Shown piece after piece: positions 9,123-18,751 of a stretch of DNA of 38,688 bases (its first letter is position 1; every line of letters begins with the position of its first letter). A model generated the notes under the pieces. The model was not told the DNA's origin. It ran no database searches and saw only the letters and a list, made by a program, of their open reading frames with translations. The DNA comes from Flavimaricola sp. GTDB lineage: Bacteria; Pseudomonadota; Alphaproteobacteria; Rhodobacterales; Rhodobacteraceae. Position numbers and translations under genes: made by a program. The DNA lies in NCBI GenBank assembly GCA_020629175.1, contig JAHDDU010000028.1:1-38688 (forward strand), read 5' to 3'.

Positions 9123-10429
9123 TGCGCTATGTAGTTGCCGCTGTACTTGCACTGGCCTCAACCGCCGCGCAGGCAGAGATCGAAATTCAGGAGATCACGT
9201 CGCCTGGCGGGATCAACGCCTGGCTTGTTGAAGAGGATGCGATACCTTTCGTATCGTTGGAAATTCGTATTGTCGGGGGCTCCTCGCTTGATCGGCCGGG
9301 CAAACGCGGCGCCATCAACCTGATGACCGGACTGTTGGAGGAAGGATCGGGCGACATGGACGCCCGCGCGTTCCAGACAGCGCGCGAAGGGCTCGCCGCG
9401 TCATTTGGCTATGACGTGCGCGATGATAGTTTTGTCCTGTCCTTTCAGGCGCTGAACGAAAACCGTGATGAGGCGCTGGCACTATTCCGCCAGTCGATCA
9501 TCGATCCAACGTTCGATGACGTCGCTGTTGAGCGGGTGCGCTCGCAAGTCATTGCGGGCATCCAGCGAGATGCGCAAACACCGAACTCCATTGCGGGGGA
9601 CGCCTTCTTTGCCGCGGCCTTTGGCGATCATCCTTACGGGTCGGATCAAAGTGGCACTTTGGAAAGTGTGGAGGCGCTCACGCGTGAGGATCTACTGAAC
9701 GCCCATGCTGATGTGCTGACGCGGGACCGGATTTTTGTCGGTGCTGTGGGCGACATTTCGGCGGATGAGCTCGCCGAGGTACTGGACACGCTCTTGGGTG
9801 ATCTGCCAACGGGCGCGCCCGACCTTCCGGCGGATGTGGATTTTGGCCTCGACGGAGGGATCACGGTTGTTGAGTACCCAACGCCTCAGTCCGTGGCCCT
9901 GTTCGGACATGCGGGCATCGAGCGCGACGATGAGGATTTCTTTGAGGCTTACGTCCTGAACTACATCCTTGGCGGTGGAGGTTTTGAGAGCCGGTTGATG
10001 TACGAAGTGCGCGAGCGGCGCGGGCTGACCTATGGGATCGGGACGTACCTCGTGCCAAAGGATCATGCCGAAATGGTGCTGGGCTCGGTCGCGTCAGACA
10101 ACAACGCGATTGCGCAGGCCATTGACGTCATTCGCTCCGAATGGGCCCGCATGGCGGAAGAGGGCGTGACGCCCGAAGAGCTCGAAGCGGCCAAAACCTA
10201 TCTGACGGGTGAATACCCTTTGCGGTTTGACGGCAACGGAGAGATTGCCGCGATACTTGTTGGGATGCAGGTGCAGGGATTGCCTGCGGACTACGTGATT
10301 AACCGCAATGATTACGTTGACGCTGTGACGCTCGAAGACGTCAACCGTGTGGCAGGCGAGCTGCTCGATGCGGATGCGTTGCATTTTGTTGTCGTAGGCC
10401 AACCTGACGGGCTGCAGACCAGCGAGTAG
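9119..10429 (+). CDS. M16 family peptidase homologue lacking the zinc motif (partner subunit)
   Basis: 436 residues from an ATG overlapping the previous stop (ATGATG; the second ATG at 9122 is also possible). The signal peptide ends at AAQAEI near residue 20. Where HxxEH would be expected, the sequence reads [15 protein letters not shown], so zinc and catalysis are lost. The C-terminal domain keeps the R/Y substrate-binding pair in [12 protein letters not shown]. This split of functions between adjacent genes is known for heterodimeric M16B peptidases. It is expected to work in the periplasm on peptides or partly unfolded proteins. Confidence 0.9.
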   Translation: MMRYVVAAVLALASTAAQAEIEIQEITSPGGINAWLVEEDAIPFVSLEIRIVGGSSLDRPGKRGAINLMTGLLEEGSGDMDARAFQTAREGLAASFGYDVRDDSFVLSFQALNENRDEALALFRQSIIDPTFDDVAVERVRSQVIAGIQRDAQTPNSIAGDAFFAAAFGDHPYGSDQSGTLESVEALTREDLLNAHADVLTRDRIFVGAVGDISADELAEVLDTLLGDLPTGAPDLPADVDFGLDGGITVVEYPTPQSVALFGHAGIERDDEDFFEAYVLNYILGGGGFESRLMYEVRERRGLTYGIGTYLVPKDHAEMVLGSVASDNNAIAQAIDVIRSEWARMAEEGVTPEELEAAKTYLTGEYPLRFDGNGEIAAILVGMQVQGLPADYVINRNDYVDAVTLEDVNRVAGELLDADALHFVVVGQPDGLQTSE

Positions 10430-10470
10430 CCCCTCGCAGAATCGCAGGGGTCTGTGCTAGTCATAGTGGT

Positions 10471-12303
10471 ATGGCAAGCATTGACCCCAAGATATCCACA
10501 GATAGGCCCGTGATCCGGCAGCTGGACGAGGCTGCCATCAATCGGATAGCCGCGGGTGAGGTCGTCGAGCGTCCGGCGTCTGCCGTCAAAGAATTGGTCG
10601 AAAATGCCATCGACGCGGGGGCAACCCGGATTGATGTCACGATTGCGGATGGTGGGCGGACATTGATCCGCGTGTTAGACGACGGCTGCGGGATCGGGGC
10701 CGAGGATTTGCCGCTTGCGCTTAGCCGCCATGCGACATCCAAGATTGATGGGTCTGACCTTCTCAACATTCACTCGTTCGGATTTCGCGGTGAGGCGTTG
10801 CCGTCTTTGGGCGCTGTTGGGCGGCTAAGTATCACAAGCCGGGTCCCGGGGATGGATGCGGCCATGATCAAAGTGGAGGGGGGTTCAGCCACGGCTGTGC
10901 GTCCCGCTGCTTTGCGATCAGGCACCATCGTCGAACTGCGGGATCTGTTCTTTGCTACGCCAGCGCGGCTGAAGTTCATGCGGACCGACCGGGCCGAAGG
11001 GCAGGCCGTGGCTGACGTGGTTAAACGGCTGGCGATGGCCGAGCCTTTCATCGGCTTCACATTGCGCGACACCAGCAACGGGCAAGAGCGGCAAGTGTTC
11101 CGCGCTGACGCCGAAACAGGCGATATGTTTGACGCGCTTCTTGGACGGCTGCGTGTCGTCATGGGCCGCGAGTTTGCTGAAAACGCCGTGCCACTGGATG
11201 CAGAACGGGAGGGTTTTCACCTGACAGGCTATGCCGCTTTGCCGACGTACTCGCGGGGTGCGGCAGTGGCCCAATACCTCTTTGTCAACGGACGGCCCGT
11301 GCGGGACAAACTGCTGTTGGGCGCGCTGCGCGGGGCCTATCAGGACTTCCTTAGCCGCGACCGCCATCCTGCCGCTGCTCTGTTTGTTGATTGCGACCCT
11401 CGGCTGGTCGACGTCAATGTGCATCCCGCCAAATCCGAGGTCCGCTTTCGCGAGCCTGCGGTTGTGCGGGGTTTGATCGTCTCGGGCGTGCGCCATGCGT
11501 TGGCAGAGGCCGGGCACCGTGCCTCAACCACTATAGCGGGCGAAACGCTGGGCGCTATGCGGCCGCAACCGGTGGAGCCGCGGGTCTACCAGATGGACCG
11601 CCCGACACCGTTTGCCCGCGGCGCCAGCTACACGGCCCAGGCACCGGCGCCCGGGTTTGAGGAAACCAGCCAGCCTGCCGCACGAATAGAGGCCGCAGCA
11701 CCCGTTGAAGTGGCAACCGCCGCACTGCCCCTTGGGGCAGCTCGGGCGCAGGTTCATGAAAACTATGTCATCGCGCAAACGCAGGATGGCATCGTCATCG
11801 TAGACCAGCATGCAGCCCATGAACGTCTGGTGTACGAGAAGCTGAAATCACAGATGGCGGCCAATGGGGTCGCCGCGCAAGCCCTCCTCATCCCCGAGAT
11901 TGTGGAGCTTCCCGGTGGGGATGCGGCACGATTGTTGGAAATTTCGGATGATCTAGCCCAGCTTGGGCTGACCATTGAGCCCTTTGGCGGTGGTGCTGTC
12001 GCTGTTCGTGAGACGCCAGCGATCTTGGGGGACGTGAACGCAGAACAACTGCTCCGCGACATCTGCGATGAGCTGGCCGATCTGGGGACCACCGCTGCCG
12101 TCCAAACCCGTCTCGAAGCAATCCTGAGTCGGGTCGCATGCCATGGGTCCATCCGCTCTGGCCGTCAGATGCGCGGCGAAGAGATGAACGCCCTTCTGCG
12201 AGAGATGGAGGCCACGCCCCACTCCGGCCAGTGCAATCACGGACGGCCAACATATGTTGAGCTCAAGCTGCACGACATCGAGCGATTGTTCGGCCGCCGA
12301 TGA
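10471..12303 (+). CDS. mutL: DNA mismatch repair protein MutL
   Basis: 610 residues. The N-terminal GHKL ATPase is complete: [23 protein letters not shown] and GFRGEAL, with [11 protein letters not shown] closing the transducer domain near residue 320. A proline/alanine-rich linker (about 360-430) precedes the C-terminal dimerisation domain, which ends in [13 protein letters not shown]. The C-terminal domain lacks a DQHAxxExxxxE-type endonuclease motif: it reads [13 protein letters not shown], the pattern of family members in which this segment is structural. MutL links MutS to downstream excision. The ATG at 10471 has only a weak ribosome site; a GTG at 10511 is not in frame. rmuC overlaps the stop by 4 bp. 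Confidence 0.95.
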   Translation: MASIDPKISTDRPVIRQLDEAAINRIAAGEVVERPASAVKELVENAIDAGATRIDVTIADGGRTLIRVLDDGCGIGAEDLPLALSRHATSKIDGSDLLNIHSFGFRGEALPSLGAVGRLSITSRVPGMDAAMIKVEGGSATAVRPAALRSGTIVELRDLFFATPARLKFMRTDRAEGQAVADVVKRLAMAEPFIGFTLRDTSNGQERQVFRADAETGDMFDALLGRLRVVMGREFAENAVPLDAEREGFHLTGYAALPTYSRGAAVAQYLFVNGRPVRDKLLLGALRGAYQDFLSRDRHPAAALFVDCDPRLVDVNVHPAKSEVRFREPAVVRGLIVSGVRHALAEAGHRASTTIAGETLGAMRPQPVEPRVYQMDRPTPFARGASYTAQAPAPGFEETSQPAARIEAAAPVEVATAALPLGAARAQVHENYVIAQTQDGIVIVDQHAAHERLVYEKLKSQMAANGVAAQALLIPEIVELPGGDAARLLEISDDLAQLGLTIEPFGGGAVAVRETPAILGDVNAEQLLRDICDELADLGTTAAVQTRLEAILSRVACHGSIRSGRQMRGEEMNALLREMEATPHSGQCNHGRPTYVELKLHDIERLFGRR

Positions 12304-13475
12304 TCGAGATCGCGGGCCAGCAATACGCATTTGGAGACCCGGTTGTGATTGGCGCTCTGATTGGTGTGGTACTGATCCTGCTGCTCTTTCTTTTGCTCAT
12401 CCTCGCGGTGCGTAGGGCAGGGCGGTCCACTGCCATCGCGGAACGGCTTGCCCTTGAAATGGCAGCCATCATGCCTCGCGTTCAAAGCTTGTCGGATGGG
12501 CAGCAGCAACTGGCCGGGGGGCTGAGCCACGTCTCTGAGGCGCAGGCGGCAAGTCAGGGGCACATGCTGCGTCTGATGGAGGACCGGCTGGCGAAAGTGA
12601 CCGAGACGGTGCAGGGCAATCTAAGCGCCAGCGCCAAGACAACAGCCCTGTCGCTGGGAGAGCTGCAGCAACGGCTAAAAACCATCGACAAGGCGCAGGA
12701 CAATATCACCAAGTTGTCCGGCGATGTTCTGGGACTGCAAGACATTCTGGCCAACAAACAAACACGCGGGGCGTTTGGGGAAATCCAACTGCGCGACATC
12801 GTCGCCAATGCGCTGCCATCGGACGGGTTTAAGCTGCAGGCGACGCTCGGTAACGGGCGGCGGGCGGATTGCCTGATTGATCTGCCCAATCCGCCAGGGC
12901 CGATCGTGATCGATGCGAAGTTTCCACTCGAAGCCTATGAGGCTTTGCAGGTGACAGAGACCGATGCAGAAAAATCCGCGGCCATACGCGCCTTCAAATC
13001 CAGCGTCCGGGTTCATATCAAAGCGATCGCAGAGCGCTACATCGTTGACGGCGAAACCGCCGATGGCGCCATCATGTTTTTGCCGTCAGAAGCGGTCTAT
13101 GCCGAGCTGCATTCCAACCATTCCGACGTGATCCAAGAAAGCTTTGCCGCGCGCGTCTGGATTGTGTCACCGACCACCTGCATGGCAACGCTCAACACGA
13201 TGCGGGCAATCCTTAAGGATGCGCGTATGCGTGAGCAGGCAGGAGCCATCCGCACGGCCTTGCGTCAATTGCATCGCGATGTGGGATTGGTCGTCGAGCG
13301 TGCGGAAAAGCTCAACACACATTTCAATCAGGCAAAGGCGGATTTGGACGGGATCGGCGTTGCGGCAGAGCGCGCAGGCAAACGGGCGGCGCGGCTCGAC
13401 GATTTCGACTTTGGAGAGGAATCGCCGCCGATCGAAGACGGGCGCGTCGTGGCGATTGTTAGACCAGAGCCGTAA
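12300..13475 (+). CDS. rmuC: DNA recombination protein RmuC
   Basis: 391 residues. It has one N-terminal membrane helix (residues 13-38, [11 protein letters not shown]), a coiled-coil stretch (about 45-140) and the RmuC nuclease-like core with [20 protein letters not shown] and [12 protein letters not shown]. RmuC limits inversions at short inverted repeats in E. coli and belongs to the restriction-endonuclease-like fold. The ATGA overlap with mutL implies translational coupling of two genome-stability genes. It ends in a charged tail, IVRPEP. Confidence 0.93.
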   Translation: MIEIAGQQYAFGDPVVIGALIGVVLILLLFLLLILAVRRAGRSTAIAERLALEMAAIMPRVQSLSDGQQQLAGGLSHVSEAQAASQGHMLRLMEDRLAKVTETVQGNLSASAKTTALSLGELQQRLKTIDKAQDNITKLSGDVLGLQDILANKQTRGAFGEIQLRDIVANALPSDGFKLQATLGNGRRADCLIDLPNPPGPIVIDAKFPLEAYEALQVTETDAEKSAAIRAFKSSVRVHIKAIAERYIVDGETADGAIMFLPSEAVYAELHSNHSDVIQESFAARVWIVSPTTCMATLNTMRAILKDARMREQAGAIRTALRQLHRDVGLVVERAEKLNTHFNQAKADLDGIGVAAERAGKRAARLDDFDFGEESPPIEDGRVVAIVRPEP

Positions 13476-13539
13476 CTCCGGGCTGGCGGCAACATTTTGA
13501 ACCGGTTAGTTTAAAATCATAATCCTTGGGGGATGAACG

Positions 13540-13911
13540 ATGTATAAAGCGATGATGTTGATTGGCGGCATGGTTTTAACCGGCTGCAGCGCCCAGACAA
13601 AAATAGGTGCGGCCTTTGATCATGGGATTGGTGAGGTCCCTTTCGCGAACGGTGCGATGTCCATAGTCGCAACAGAACATGGCACTTTGCGGACGTATCG
13701 CCTTGTGCCGTGCCACAGTGGCATCGTGTGTGCAGGATCAGAACGCGGGCGACATGGGCGGTTGGAACAGACAGAGGACTACACGGTCGTGCGTGGCCTC
13801 TATGGGCGCACCTTCTGGCTCTCTCGCGGTGGCGACGGCGTTCTGCAGCGCGGCAGTCACGGGGTTACTCTGGCGTGGGATTCTGACGTCGTACAAATCG
13901 GCGCAAACTAA
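13540..13911 (+). CDS. small hypothetical lipoprotein
   Basis: 123 residues. The start ATG follows a TTGGGGGATGA ribosome site. The signal LIGGMVLTGC puts the lipid-attachment cysteine at about residue 16. The mature part contains two cysteines flanking PCHSGIVCAG, possibly disulfide-bonded, and a GRTFWLSRGG strand-rich end. I do not recognise a family. It lies alone between rmuC and the convergent chrR. Confidence 0.65.
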   Translation: MYKAMMLIGGMVLTGCSAQTKIGAAFDHGIGEVPFANGAMSIVATEHGTLRTYRLVPCHSGIVCAGSERGRHGRLEQTEDYTVVRGLYGRTFWLSRGGDGVLQRGSHGVTLAWDSDVVQIGAN

Positions 13912-13914
13912 AAC

Positions 13915-13947
13915 GGTGAAAGGGCCCCGGTTTCACCCCCGGGACCC
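13915..13947 (+). terminator. two overlapping hairpins after the small lipoprotein gene
   Basis: GGTGAAA (13915-13921) pairs with TTTCACC (13931-13937). The alternative is GGG-C-CCCGG (13922-13930) with CCGGG-A-CCC (13939-13947). No U-run follows, so this may be a weak or factor-dependent terminator between the convergent lipoprotein and chrR genes. Confidence 0.35.
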
Positions 13948-14031
13948 TCCACTAGCGGGTCAGTGCAACACGTCGGAGGATGCGTGCAATTGATCCGTAG
14001 GCGGTGTTGCAACTAATATAGGGATGAAAGC

Positions 14032-14700
14032 TTAGAGACGGAACAGTGTCTGAGCGACCCGGGGAATAAGACTGGAAAACCGCAGCGGCGCATCGGTCGC
14101 AGCCAGGCAGATGCAATCCGTACCGGGTTTGGCCACAGGCTGGTGAACCATCTCCTCGTTGGCGACCTCGATGTCGCCTTTGCCAAAACTATCGGTCTCA
14201 TCTTCAAACGCGCCTTGCAGGACCAGCGTAAGCTCTGTCCCACGGTGCCCGTGATCTGGCACAGCAGTCCCGCCGGGAATTTTGAGCAACCTGACAGTCG
14301 CGTCGCGCGATGTTTTGATAACGGCCTGTGATACACCGCCGCCGATGCGCCGCCATTTCACGTCGTCCAGATCACCGCCGACATAGTCGCGAAGCGGTTC
14401 AGGGAAAACTGCGGGCGCGTTTCGTTTTGGCATCTCACTTGGCGCAGACCAAGCCGCGTCATTGATCAGCGCCATTGTGGCGGCAAAGGCCCCTTCACCC
14501 ACAGGAGCTTCGCCTTGGTCGATCATGATCGCCCCGCCAACAGCGTCAAACTCGTGCATTCGCGCGCGGCATTCGTCGCAGAGCGAGATATGCGTCGCGA
14601 CAACCAGGTTAAACGCTTCGGGAAGTGTCCCTGCGGAGTAGCCCATCAGGAGACCGTCGGTGAGGTGATGTCGGATGTTCTGTGTCATATCATACTTCAT
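14032..14700 (-). CDS. chrR: ChrR-type zinc anti-sigma factor / cupin
   Basis: 222 residues. The N-terminal anti-sigma domain has the zinc ligands H12, H37, C41 and C44 (RHHLTDGLL ... THISLCDEC), matching H6, H31, C35 and C38 of Rhodobacter sphaeroides ChrR. The C-terminal cupin domain has PDHGHRGTELTLVLQG, with two His and one Glu as metal ligands, plus a later HQPV. In R. sphaeroides ChrR holds RpoE inactive; singlet oxygen releases the sigma factor, and the cupin domain is needed for that response. The start ATG overlaps the rpoE stop (ATGA). A second ATG four codons on is possible. All key ligands are present, so the switch should be functional. Confidence 0.93.
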   Translation of the reverse strand: MKYDMTQNIRHHLTDGLLMGYSAGTLPEAFNLVVATHISLCDECRARMHEFDAVGGAIMIDQGEAPVGEGAFAATMALINDAAWSAPSEMPKRNAPAVFPEPLRDYVGGDLDDVKWRRIGGGVSQAVIKTSRDATVRLLKIPGGTAVPDHGHRGTELTLVLQGAFEDETDSFGKGDIEVANEEMVHQPVAKPGTDCICLAATDAPLRFSSLIPRVAQTLFRL

Positions 14701-15242
14701 GTCATTGAGTGGCGCAGACGGTCCAGCGCCAGTCGAATACGGGATTTGATGGTGCCAAGCGGGAGGCCGGTTTCTTCGGCAATTTCGCTGTGGCTGAGAT
14801 CGCCGAAATAGGCGCGTTCGATGAGAGTGCGCTGCTTGTCGGGGAGTTTGGCAATCGCCGCGGCGAGCTGATCTGTTTCTTCTGCCAAGGCCATCGTATC
14901 GGCGGCAGATGGTTCCTCGGTCGGACCCCAGGGAAGCTCCTCGGGCTCTGGCCGTCGTTGTTTGCGGATCATGTCGATCTTGCGGTTTCGTGCGATTGTA
15001 AAAATCCACGTAGATACGCTGGCTTTTGAGCCGTCGAACATATGCGCCTTGCGCCAGAGCGTCGCCATGACCTCTTGCACGCATTCTTCGCTGAATTCGG
15101 GCGACGAACCTGATTTCATCAGAAACGCTTTTACGCGCGGCGCGAAGTGATGGAACAACCGTGCAAAGGCCGCGCTGTCTTGTTCATCACGTATTGCGGC
15201 AATCTCTGCCAGCCACTCGCTACGCTTCGACGTATCGTTCAC
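14697..15242 (-). CDS. rpoE: ECF sigma factor RpoE (ChrR-controlled, singlet-oxygen type)
   Basis: 181 residues from a GTG at 15242, preceded by AAAGGG at 5-bp spacing. The frame is open further upstream, but homology to RpoE begins here (SEWLAEIAAIRDEQDSAAFARLFHHFAPRVK). Sigma region 2 is FLMKSG...AEECVQEV-type with STWIFTIARNRKIDMIRK. Region 4 is LPDKQRTLIERAYFGDLSHSEIAEETGLPLGTIKSRIRLALDRLR, a helix-turn-helix reading the -35 element. A matching ECF promoter lies 111 bp upstream (15353-15382), so it very likely activates itself. It is expected to control the divergent operon at 15472. Confidence 0.94.
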   Translation of the reverse strand: MNDTSKRSEWLAEIAAIRDEQDSAAFARLFHHFAPRVKAFLMKSGSSPEFSEECVQEVMATLWRKAHMFDGSKASVSTWIFTIARNRKIDMIRKQRRPEPEELPWGPTEEPSAADTMALAEETDQLAAAIAKLPDKQRTLIERAYFGDLSHSEIAEETGLPLGTIKSRIRLALDRLRHSMT

Positions 15243-15352
15243 GATAACCCTTTGAGACCTGGCGCGTTCTTCTTGCTCCGTCCCAACATAAGACGGAACA
15301 GCGCGCCGCGCACCTGAATTAGTATATGTGTCAGTTACCACCTGCATGAAAC

Positions 15353-15382
15353 TACTTACGCGGGCGGTTCGTGATTGGATCA
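15353..15382 (-). promoter_or_regulatory. RpoE (ECF) autoregulated promoter of rpoE-chrR
   Basis: On the minus strand TGATCC (15382-15377) is followed by exactly 18 bases and TAAGTA (15358-15353). The known R. sphaeroides RpoE consensus is TGATCC, 18-19 bp, TA-rich hexamer, so the match is nearly perfect. Transcription would start near 15346, giving a ~104-base leader to the GTG. Confidence 0.8.
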
Positions 15383-15402
15383 CAAGCGAATTGTAAATGT
15401 TT

Positions 15403-15432
15403 GCATCCACTTGGGTAACACGTGCGTATACC
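15403..15432 (+). promoter_or_regulatory. possible RpoE-type promoter of the divergent FAD oxidoreductase operon
   Basis: GCATCC (15403-15408), an 18-base gap and TATACC (15427-15432) on the plus strand. It agrees with TGATCC at four of six -35 positions and keeps the leading TA of the -10. A start near 15439 would leave about 33 bases to the ATG at 15472. It is plausible by position and family knowledge but weak as a sequence match. Confidence 0.4.
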
Positions 15433-15471
15433 TTTGAGAATGTTGCTGGAAAATGGGACGGACCGGACAGT

Positions 15472-16767
15472 ATGAAAGATTTTGCGATGACCCCTGCACC
15501 GAAACGCATTGCCGTGATCGGAGCGGGGATCTCTGGGATGGGGGCCGCGCATATGCTGGCCGACGATCACACGGTTGTTCTTTTCGAAGCAGAAAAGCGG
15601 TTGGGCGGCCATGCACGGACCCGGATGGGTGGGCGCAATGGGGATCAGGCTGTTGATACCGGGTTCATCGTTTTTAATTACGCCAATTATCCGCATATGG
15701 CCGAGCTGTTTGCAGAGCTTGATGTGCCCGTCACAAAATCAACCATGAGCTTTGGCGCATCCATCAATGATGGTGGTTTCGAATACGGCCTCGCCAGTCT
15801 TGGTGCGGTGTTTGCGCAAAAACGAAATGCAGCAAACCCCAAGTTTCTACGCATGGTGCGCGACATTTTGCACTTCAACAAAAACGCTGTCGCGGCAAGC
15901 GCTGATCCCGCGCTGACGATCGGGGGACTCCTCGACAAGCTCGGGACAGGTGAATACTTCCGCGACAGGTACCTTTTGCCGCTGTCCGGCGCGATCTGGT
16001 CTACGCCGACGGAAAAGATCCTCGAATTTCCGGCGCATGCAATGATGAAGTTTTTCGAGAACCACGCGCTATTGGGCGTCTATGGTCAGCATCAGTGGTA
16101 CACTGTTGATGGTGGCTCAATCCAGTATGTCTCGCGCCTTGGCGCGTCTATGGCGACCAAAGGTGTTCAAATGCGCCTTGGTGCTGGCGTAGACGGGGTG
16201 CGCCGGACGCTTACGGGTGTTGAGGTCAAAGCCGCAGGTGGCGAGTGGGAGGCGTTTGACGACGTCATATTCGCCACTCATTCAGATGACACACTGCGCC
16301 TGCTGAGCGATGCAGACGCGGATGAGAGGGCCCAGCTGGGTGCCATTCGCTATCAGCCCAACAAAATCGTCTTGCATTCAGACACGCGCATCATGCCCAA
16401 ACGCCGGTCTGTCTGGTCTTCGTGGATTTACAGTGAAGGCGCGAAAAAATCCGATGCGATTGATCTGACCTATTGGATGAATTCGCTTCAGCCGTGGCTC
16501 AAGGCGGACCCCTTGTTCGTGACCTTGAACACAGAGCGTGACGTTGATCCTGCGCTTGTCTGGGACGAGGTCACTCTGCGCCATCCGGTCTACGATCTTG
16601 AGGCATTGGCAGCGCAAGGCGAAGTGGCCAAAATGAATGGTCGCCGCAATACGTGGTTCTGTGGCGCATGGATGAAAAACGGGTTCCACGAGGACGGCCT
16701 GTCCAGCGCCGTTGATGTTGTCCGCGCTCTGCGTGCTGCTCCTGCCTTGTCCGTAGCCGCCGAGTGA
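15472..16767 (+). CDS. FAD-dependent amine-oxidase-like oxidoreductase
   Basis: 431 residues from the ATG at 15472; the ATG at 15487 is an alternative. The open frame reaches back to 15397, over the predicted promoter. A Rossmann FAD site, AVIGAGISGMGAAHML, is followed by VVLFEAEKRLGGHARTR, the typical flavin amine oxidase start. An FAD-binding C-terminal block reads TWFCGAWMKNGFHEDGLSSAVDV. Relatives are annotated as cyclopropane-fatty-acid-synthesis-associated oxidoreductases. In R. sphaeroides the equivalent gene opens the RpoE-controlled RSP_1091-1087 cluster. It probably acts on a lipid or isoprenoid substrate, but the reaction is not known to me. The stop overlaps the DUF1365 start (GTGA). 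Confidence 0.88.
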   Translation: MKDFAMTPAPKRIAVIGAGISGMGAAHMLADDHTVVLFEAEKRLGGHARTRMGGRNGDQAVDTGFIVFNYANYPHMAELFAELDVPVTKSTMSFGASINDGGFEYGLASLGAVFAQKRNAANPKFLRMVRDILHFNKNAVAASADPALTIGGLLDKLGTGEYFRDRYLLPLSGAIWSTPTEKILEFPAHAMMKFFENHALLGVYGQHQWYTVDGGSIQYVSRLGASMATKGVQMRLGAGVDGVRRTLTGVEVKAAGGEWEAFDDVIFATHSDDTLRLLSDADADERAQLGAIRYQPNKIVLHSDTRIMPKRRSVWSSWIYSEGAKKSDAIDLTYWMNSLQPWLKADPLFVTLNTERDVDPALVWDEVTLRHPVYDLEALAAQGEVAKMNGRRNTWFCGAWMKNGFHEDGLSSAVDVVRALRAAPALSVAAE

Positions 16768-17519
16768 GCCACGTCGAGCATATCGCGGGCGAGACCTATC
16801 ATGGCCGCCGGGGAGAGGTGAAAAACGCGTTTCGCTACTCCATCGACTATGTGCTGATGGATGCCGAAGCTGATGTCACAGTCCCCTCCCTGTTTTCACG
16901 GGGAGGCCGCGGTATATTTGCCCTGCATGACAAGGATCATGGCGGGGTGCCTAAAGGTGGCAAGGGCGCGCCTTGGGTCAGAGAGGTCCTGCGCGAGCAC
17001 AACGTGCCGTTGACAGGCCGGATCGATCTTCTGGCTCAACCGAAAGTCCTGGGCCATGTGTTCAATCCAGTCTCGTTTTGGCTATGCCATGACGACGGTG
17101 GCGTTCTGCGTGCAGTGATCGCTGAGGTGACAAACACTTTTGGCGACCGTCACTCCTATATCTGCAAGCACGACGACCTGCGCCAGATCACCAAGGAGGA
17201 CACGATAGCGGCTGCAAAAATCTTTCACGTCTCGCCCTTTCAGCCAGTAGAAGGCGGCTACACTTTTCGCTTTGACATAACGGCCGAACAGATCGGCATC
17301 TGGATCGAATACAAACGCGGCAATGGCGGCCTGATCGCTACGTTGTCTGGCAAACGGCGGCCCTTGACCAACGCTGGCATTATTCGTGCTGCGCTTCGCC
17401 GTCCCTTCGGGTCCCGTCGTGTTCTGACATTGATCCACTGGCAAGCGCTAAAGCTGTGGTGGAAAGGTGCGCGGTACCGGCCTAGGCCTGAGCCTCCTGC
17501 AGAAGAAGTCTCGCAATGA
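16764..17519 (+). CDS. DUF1365 family protein
   Basis: 251 residues from a GTG overlapping the previous stop. Family features are the HGRRGEVKNAFRYSIDY N-terminus, FNPVSFWLCHD near residue 100, AEVTNTFGDRHSY, and KIFHVSPFQPVEGGYTFRF near 155-170. DUF1365 proteins are regularly found beside FAD oxidoreductases and cyclopropane-fatty-acid synthase-like methyltransferases, implying a part in modifying membrane lipids. No membrane segment is evident. In this locus the methyltransferase that often follows is absent, and an MFS gene comes next, again with an ATGA overlap. Confidence 0.88.
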   Translation: MSHVEHIAGETYHGRRGEVKNAFRYSIDYVLMDAEADVTVPSLFSRGGRGIFALHDKDHGGVPKGGKGAPWVREVLREHNVPLTGRIDLLAQPKVLGHVFNPVSFWLCHDDGGVLRAVIAEVTNTFGDRHSYICKHDDLRQITKEDTIAAAKIFHVSPFQPVEGGYTFRFDITAEQIGIWIEYKRGNGGLIATLSGKRRPLTNAGIIRAALRRPFGSRRVLTLIHWQALKLWWKGARYRPRPEPPAEEVSQ

Positions 17520-18751
17520 GCGGTGCATTGGCCGCGCGGCTGCCGGCCTGGTCCCTGATGGGGGCGATCATCTCGGCAGCTGGTCTCCCGATCTATATCT
17601 ATGCGCCAAAATACTATGCCGACACCTATGGCGTCAGCCTGACGCTGCTGGGAACCGTTCTTTTTGGCCTGCGGCTATTTGATGTGGTTCAGGACCCAGC
17701 GCTTGGCTGGATTTCGGAACGTTTGCACCGGCGCGGCATGGCCGTTTTTGCCGGATGCGCTGTGCTTGCGGCGTCCATGCTGGGGCTGTTTGCGATCATA
17801 CCACCTTTTGATCCCATTTGGTGGTTTGGCCTCACGATTACCGGTCTGTTTTCGGCATTTTCGTTCCTGACCATCAATTTCTACGGTCAGGGCGTGCGAA
17901 AAGGCGAGGATTTGCCCGGAGGCCACACCCGGCTTGCCGCATGGCGAGAGAGCGGCGCGCTCCTTGGTGTTTGCATAGCTGCCGTCGCACCCACATTGCT
18001 GATGGGCATTGTCTCGGCACCATTTGCCACTTTTGCAGTTGGTTTTGCTGTCATCACGCTCTTTGCAGCTATCGCGATGGCGCCGGAGTGGACCAGCGAT
18101 GTCGCGCGGCCTGAGCCGACGCCGATCAGGACAATCTTGGCTGACAGGCTGGCGCGGCGGCTGATGTTTCTGGCACTTGTCAATGCAACGCCGCTCGCCG
18201 TCTCGTCCACAATGTTTCTGTTCTATGTGGAGGGCAGGCTTGGAGCGCCGGGCTGGGAAGGCCCTCTGCTGGTGCTCTTCTTTCTGGCTGCAGCCGTCTC
18301 CTCCCCTGTGTGGAGCGCCCTTGCACAGCGGTATGGCAGCAAAAATGTACTCTTGGTGGCCATGGTGCTTGCCGTTGCGTCATTCGGCCTCACCCTGACA
18401 TTTGGCGAAGGAGACATCATCCAGTTTGCAATCATCTGCGTATTAAGTGGTGCAACGATCGGTGCGGACCTGACTTTGCTGCCTGCGATGTTTGCCAGAC
18501 GAATGGCAACCATTGCCCCAAATGGCGGACAAGGGTTTGGTCTGTGGTCGCTGATGAACAAATTTACGCTGGCCTTTGCCGCAGTGCTTCTTTTGCCGCT
18601 GCTGGAACGGGCTGGCTACGATGCGGAGGCCGGGATCTATCCCGCCGAAGCGCTCACGACGCTCACCGTGCTGTATGCGTTGGTGCCGTCAGTACTGAAA
18701 CTCGTGGCCATTGCCTTATTGGCGGCCACACCATTGGAGGACGACCGATGA
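17516..18751 (+). CDS. MFS transporter, GPH (glycoside-pentoside-hexuronide)-like
   Basis: 411 residues with about twelve hydrophobic segments. The segment LRLFDVVQDPALGWISERLHRRG (residues ~52-75) is the GPH-type signature between helices 2 and 3. It starts within the DUF1365 stop and ends within the DUF3833 start, so it is tightly coupled to both. The equivalent in R. sphaeroides is annotated as a sugar/cation symporter, but its operon partners suggest the real cargo may be a lipid precursor or oxidation product. Substrate not known. Confidence 0.88.
   Translation: MSGALAARLPAWSLMGAIISAAGLPIYIYAPKYYADTYGVSLTLLGTVLFGLRLFDVVQDPALGWISERLHRRGMAVFAGCAVLAASMLGLFAIIPPFDPIWWFGLTITGLFSAFSFLTINFYGQGVRKGEDLPGGHTRLAAWRESGALLGVCIAAVAPTLLMGIVSAPFATFAVGFAVITLFAAIAMAPEWTSDVARPEPTPIRTILADRLARRLMFLALVNATPLAVSSTMFLFYVEGRLGAPGWEGPLLVLFFLAAAVSSPVWSALAQRYGSKNVLLVAMVLAVASFGLTLTFGEGDIIQFAIICVLSGATIGADLTLLPAMFARRMATIAPNGGQGFGLWSLMNKFTLAFAAVLLLPLLERAGYDAEAGIYPAEALTTLTVLYALVPSVLKLVAIALLAATPLEDDR

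Noticed and set aside
15397-15471. Upstream extension of the FAD oxidoreductase
   Set aside because: It would start before the predicted promoter -10 and has no homology before the Rossmann motif.
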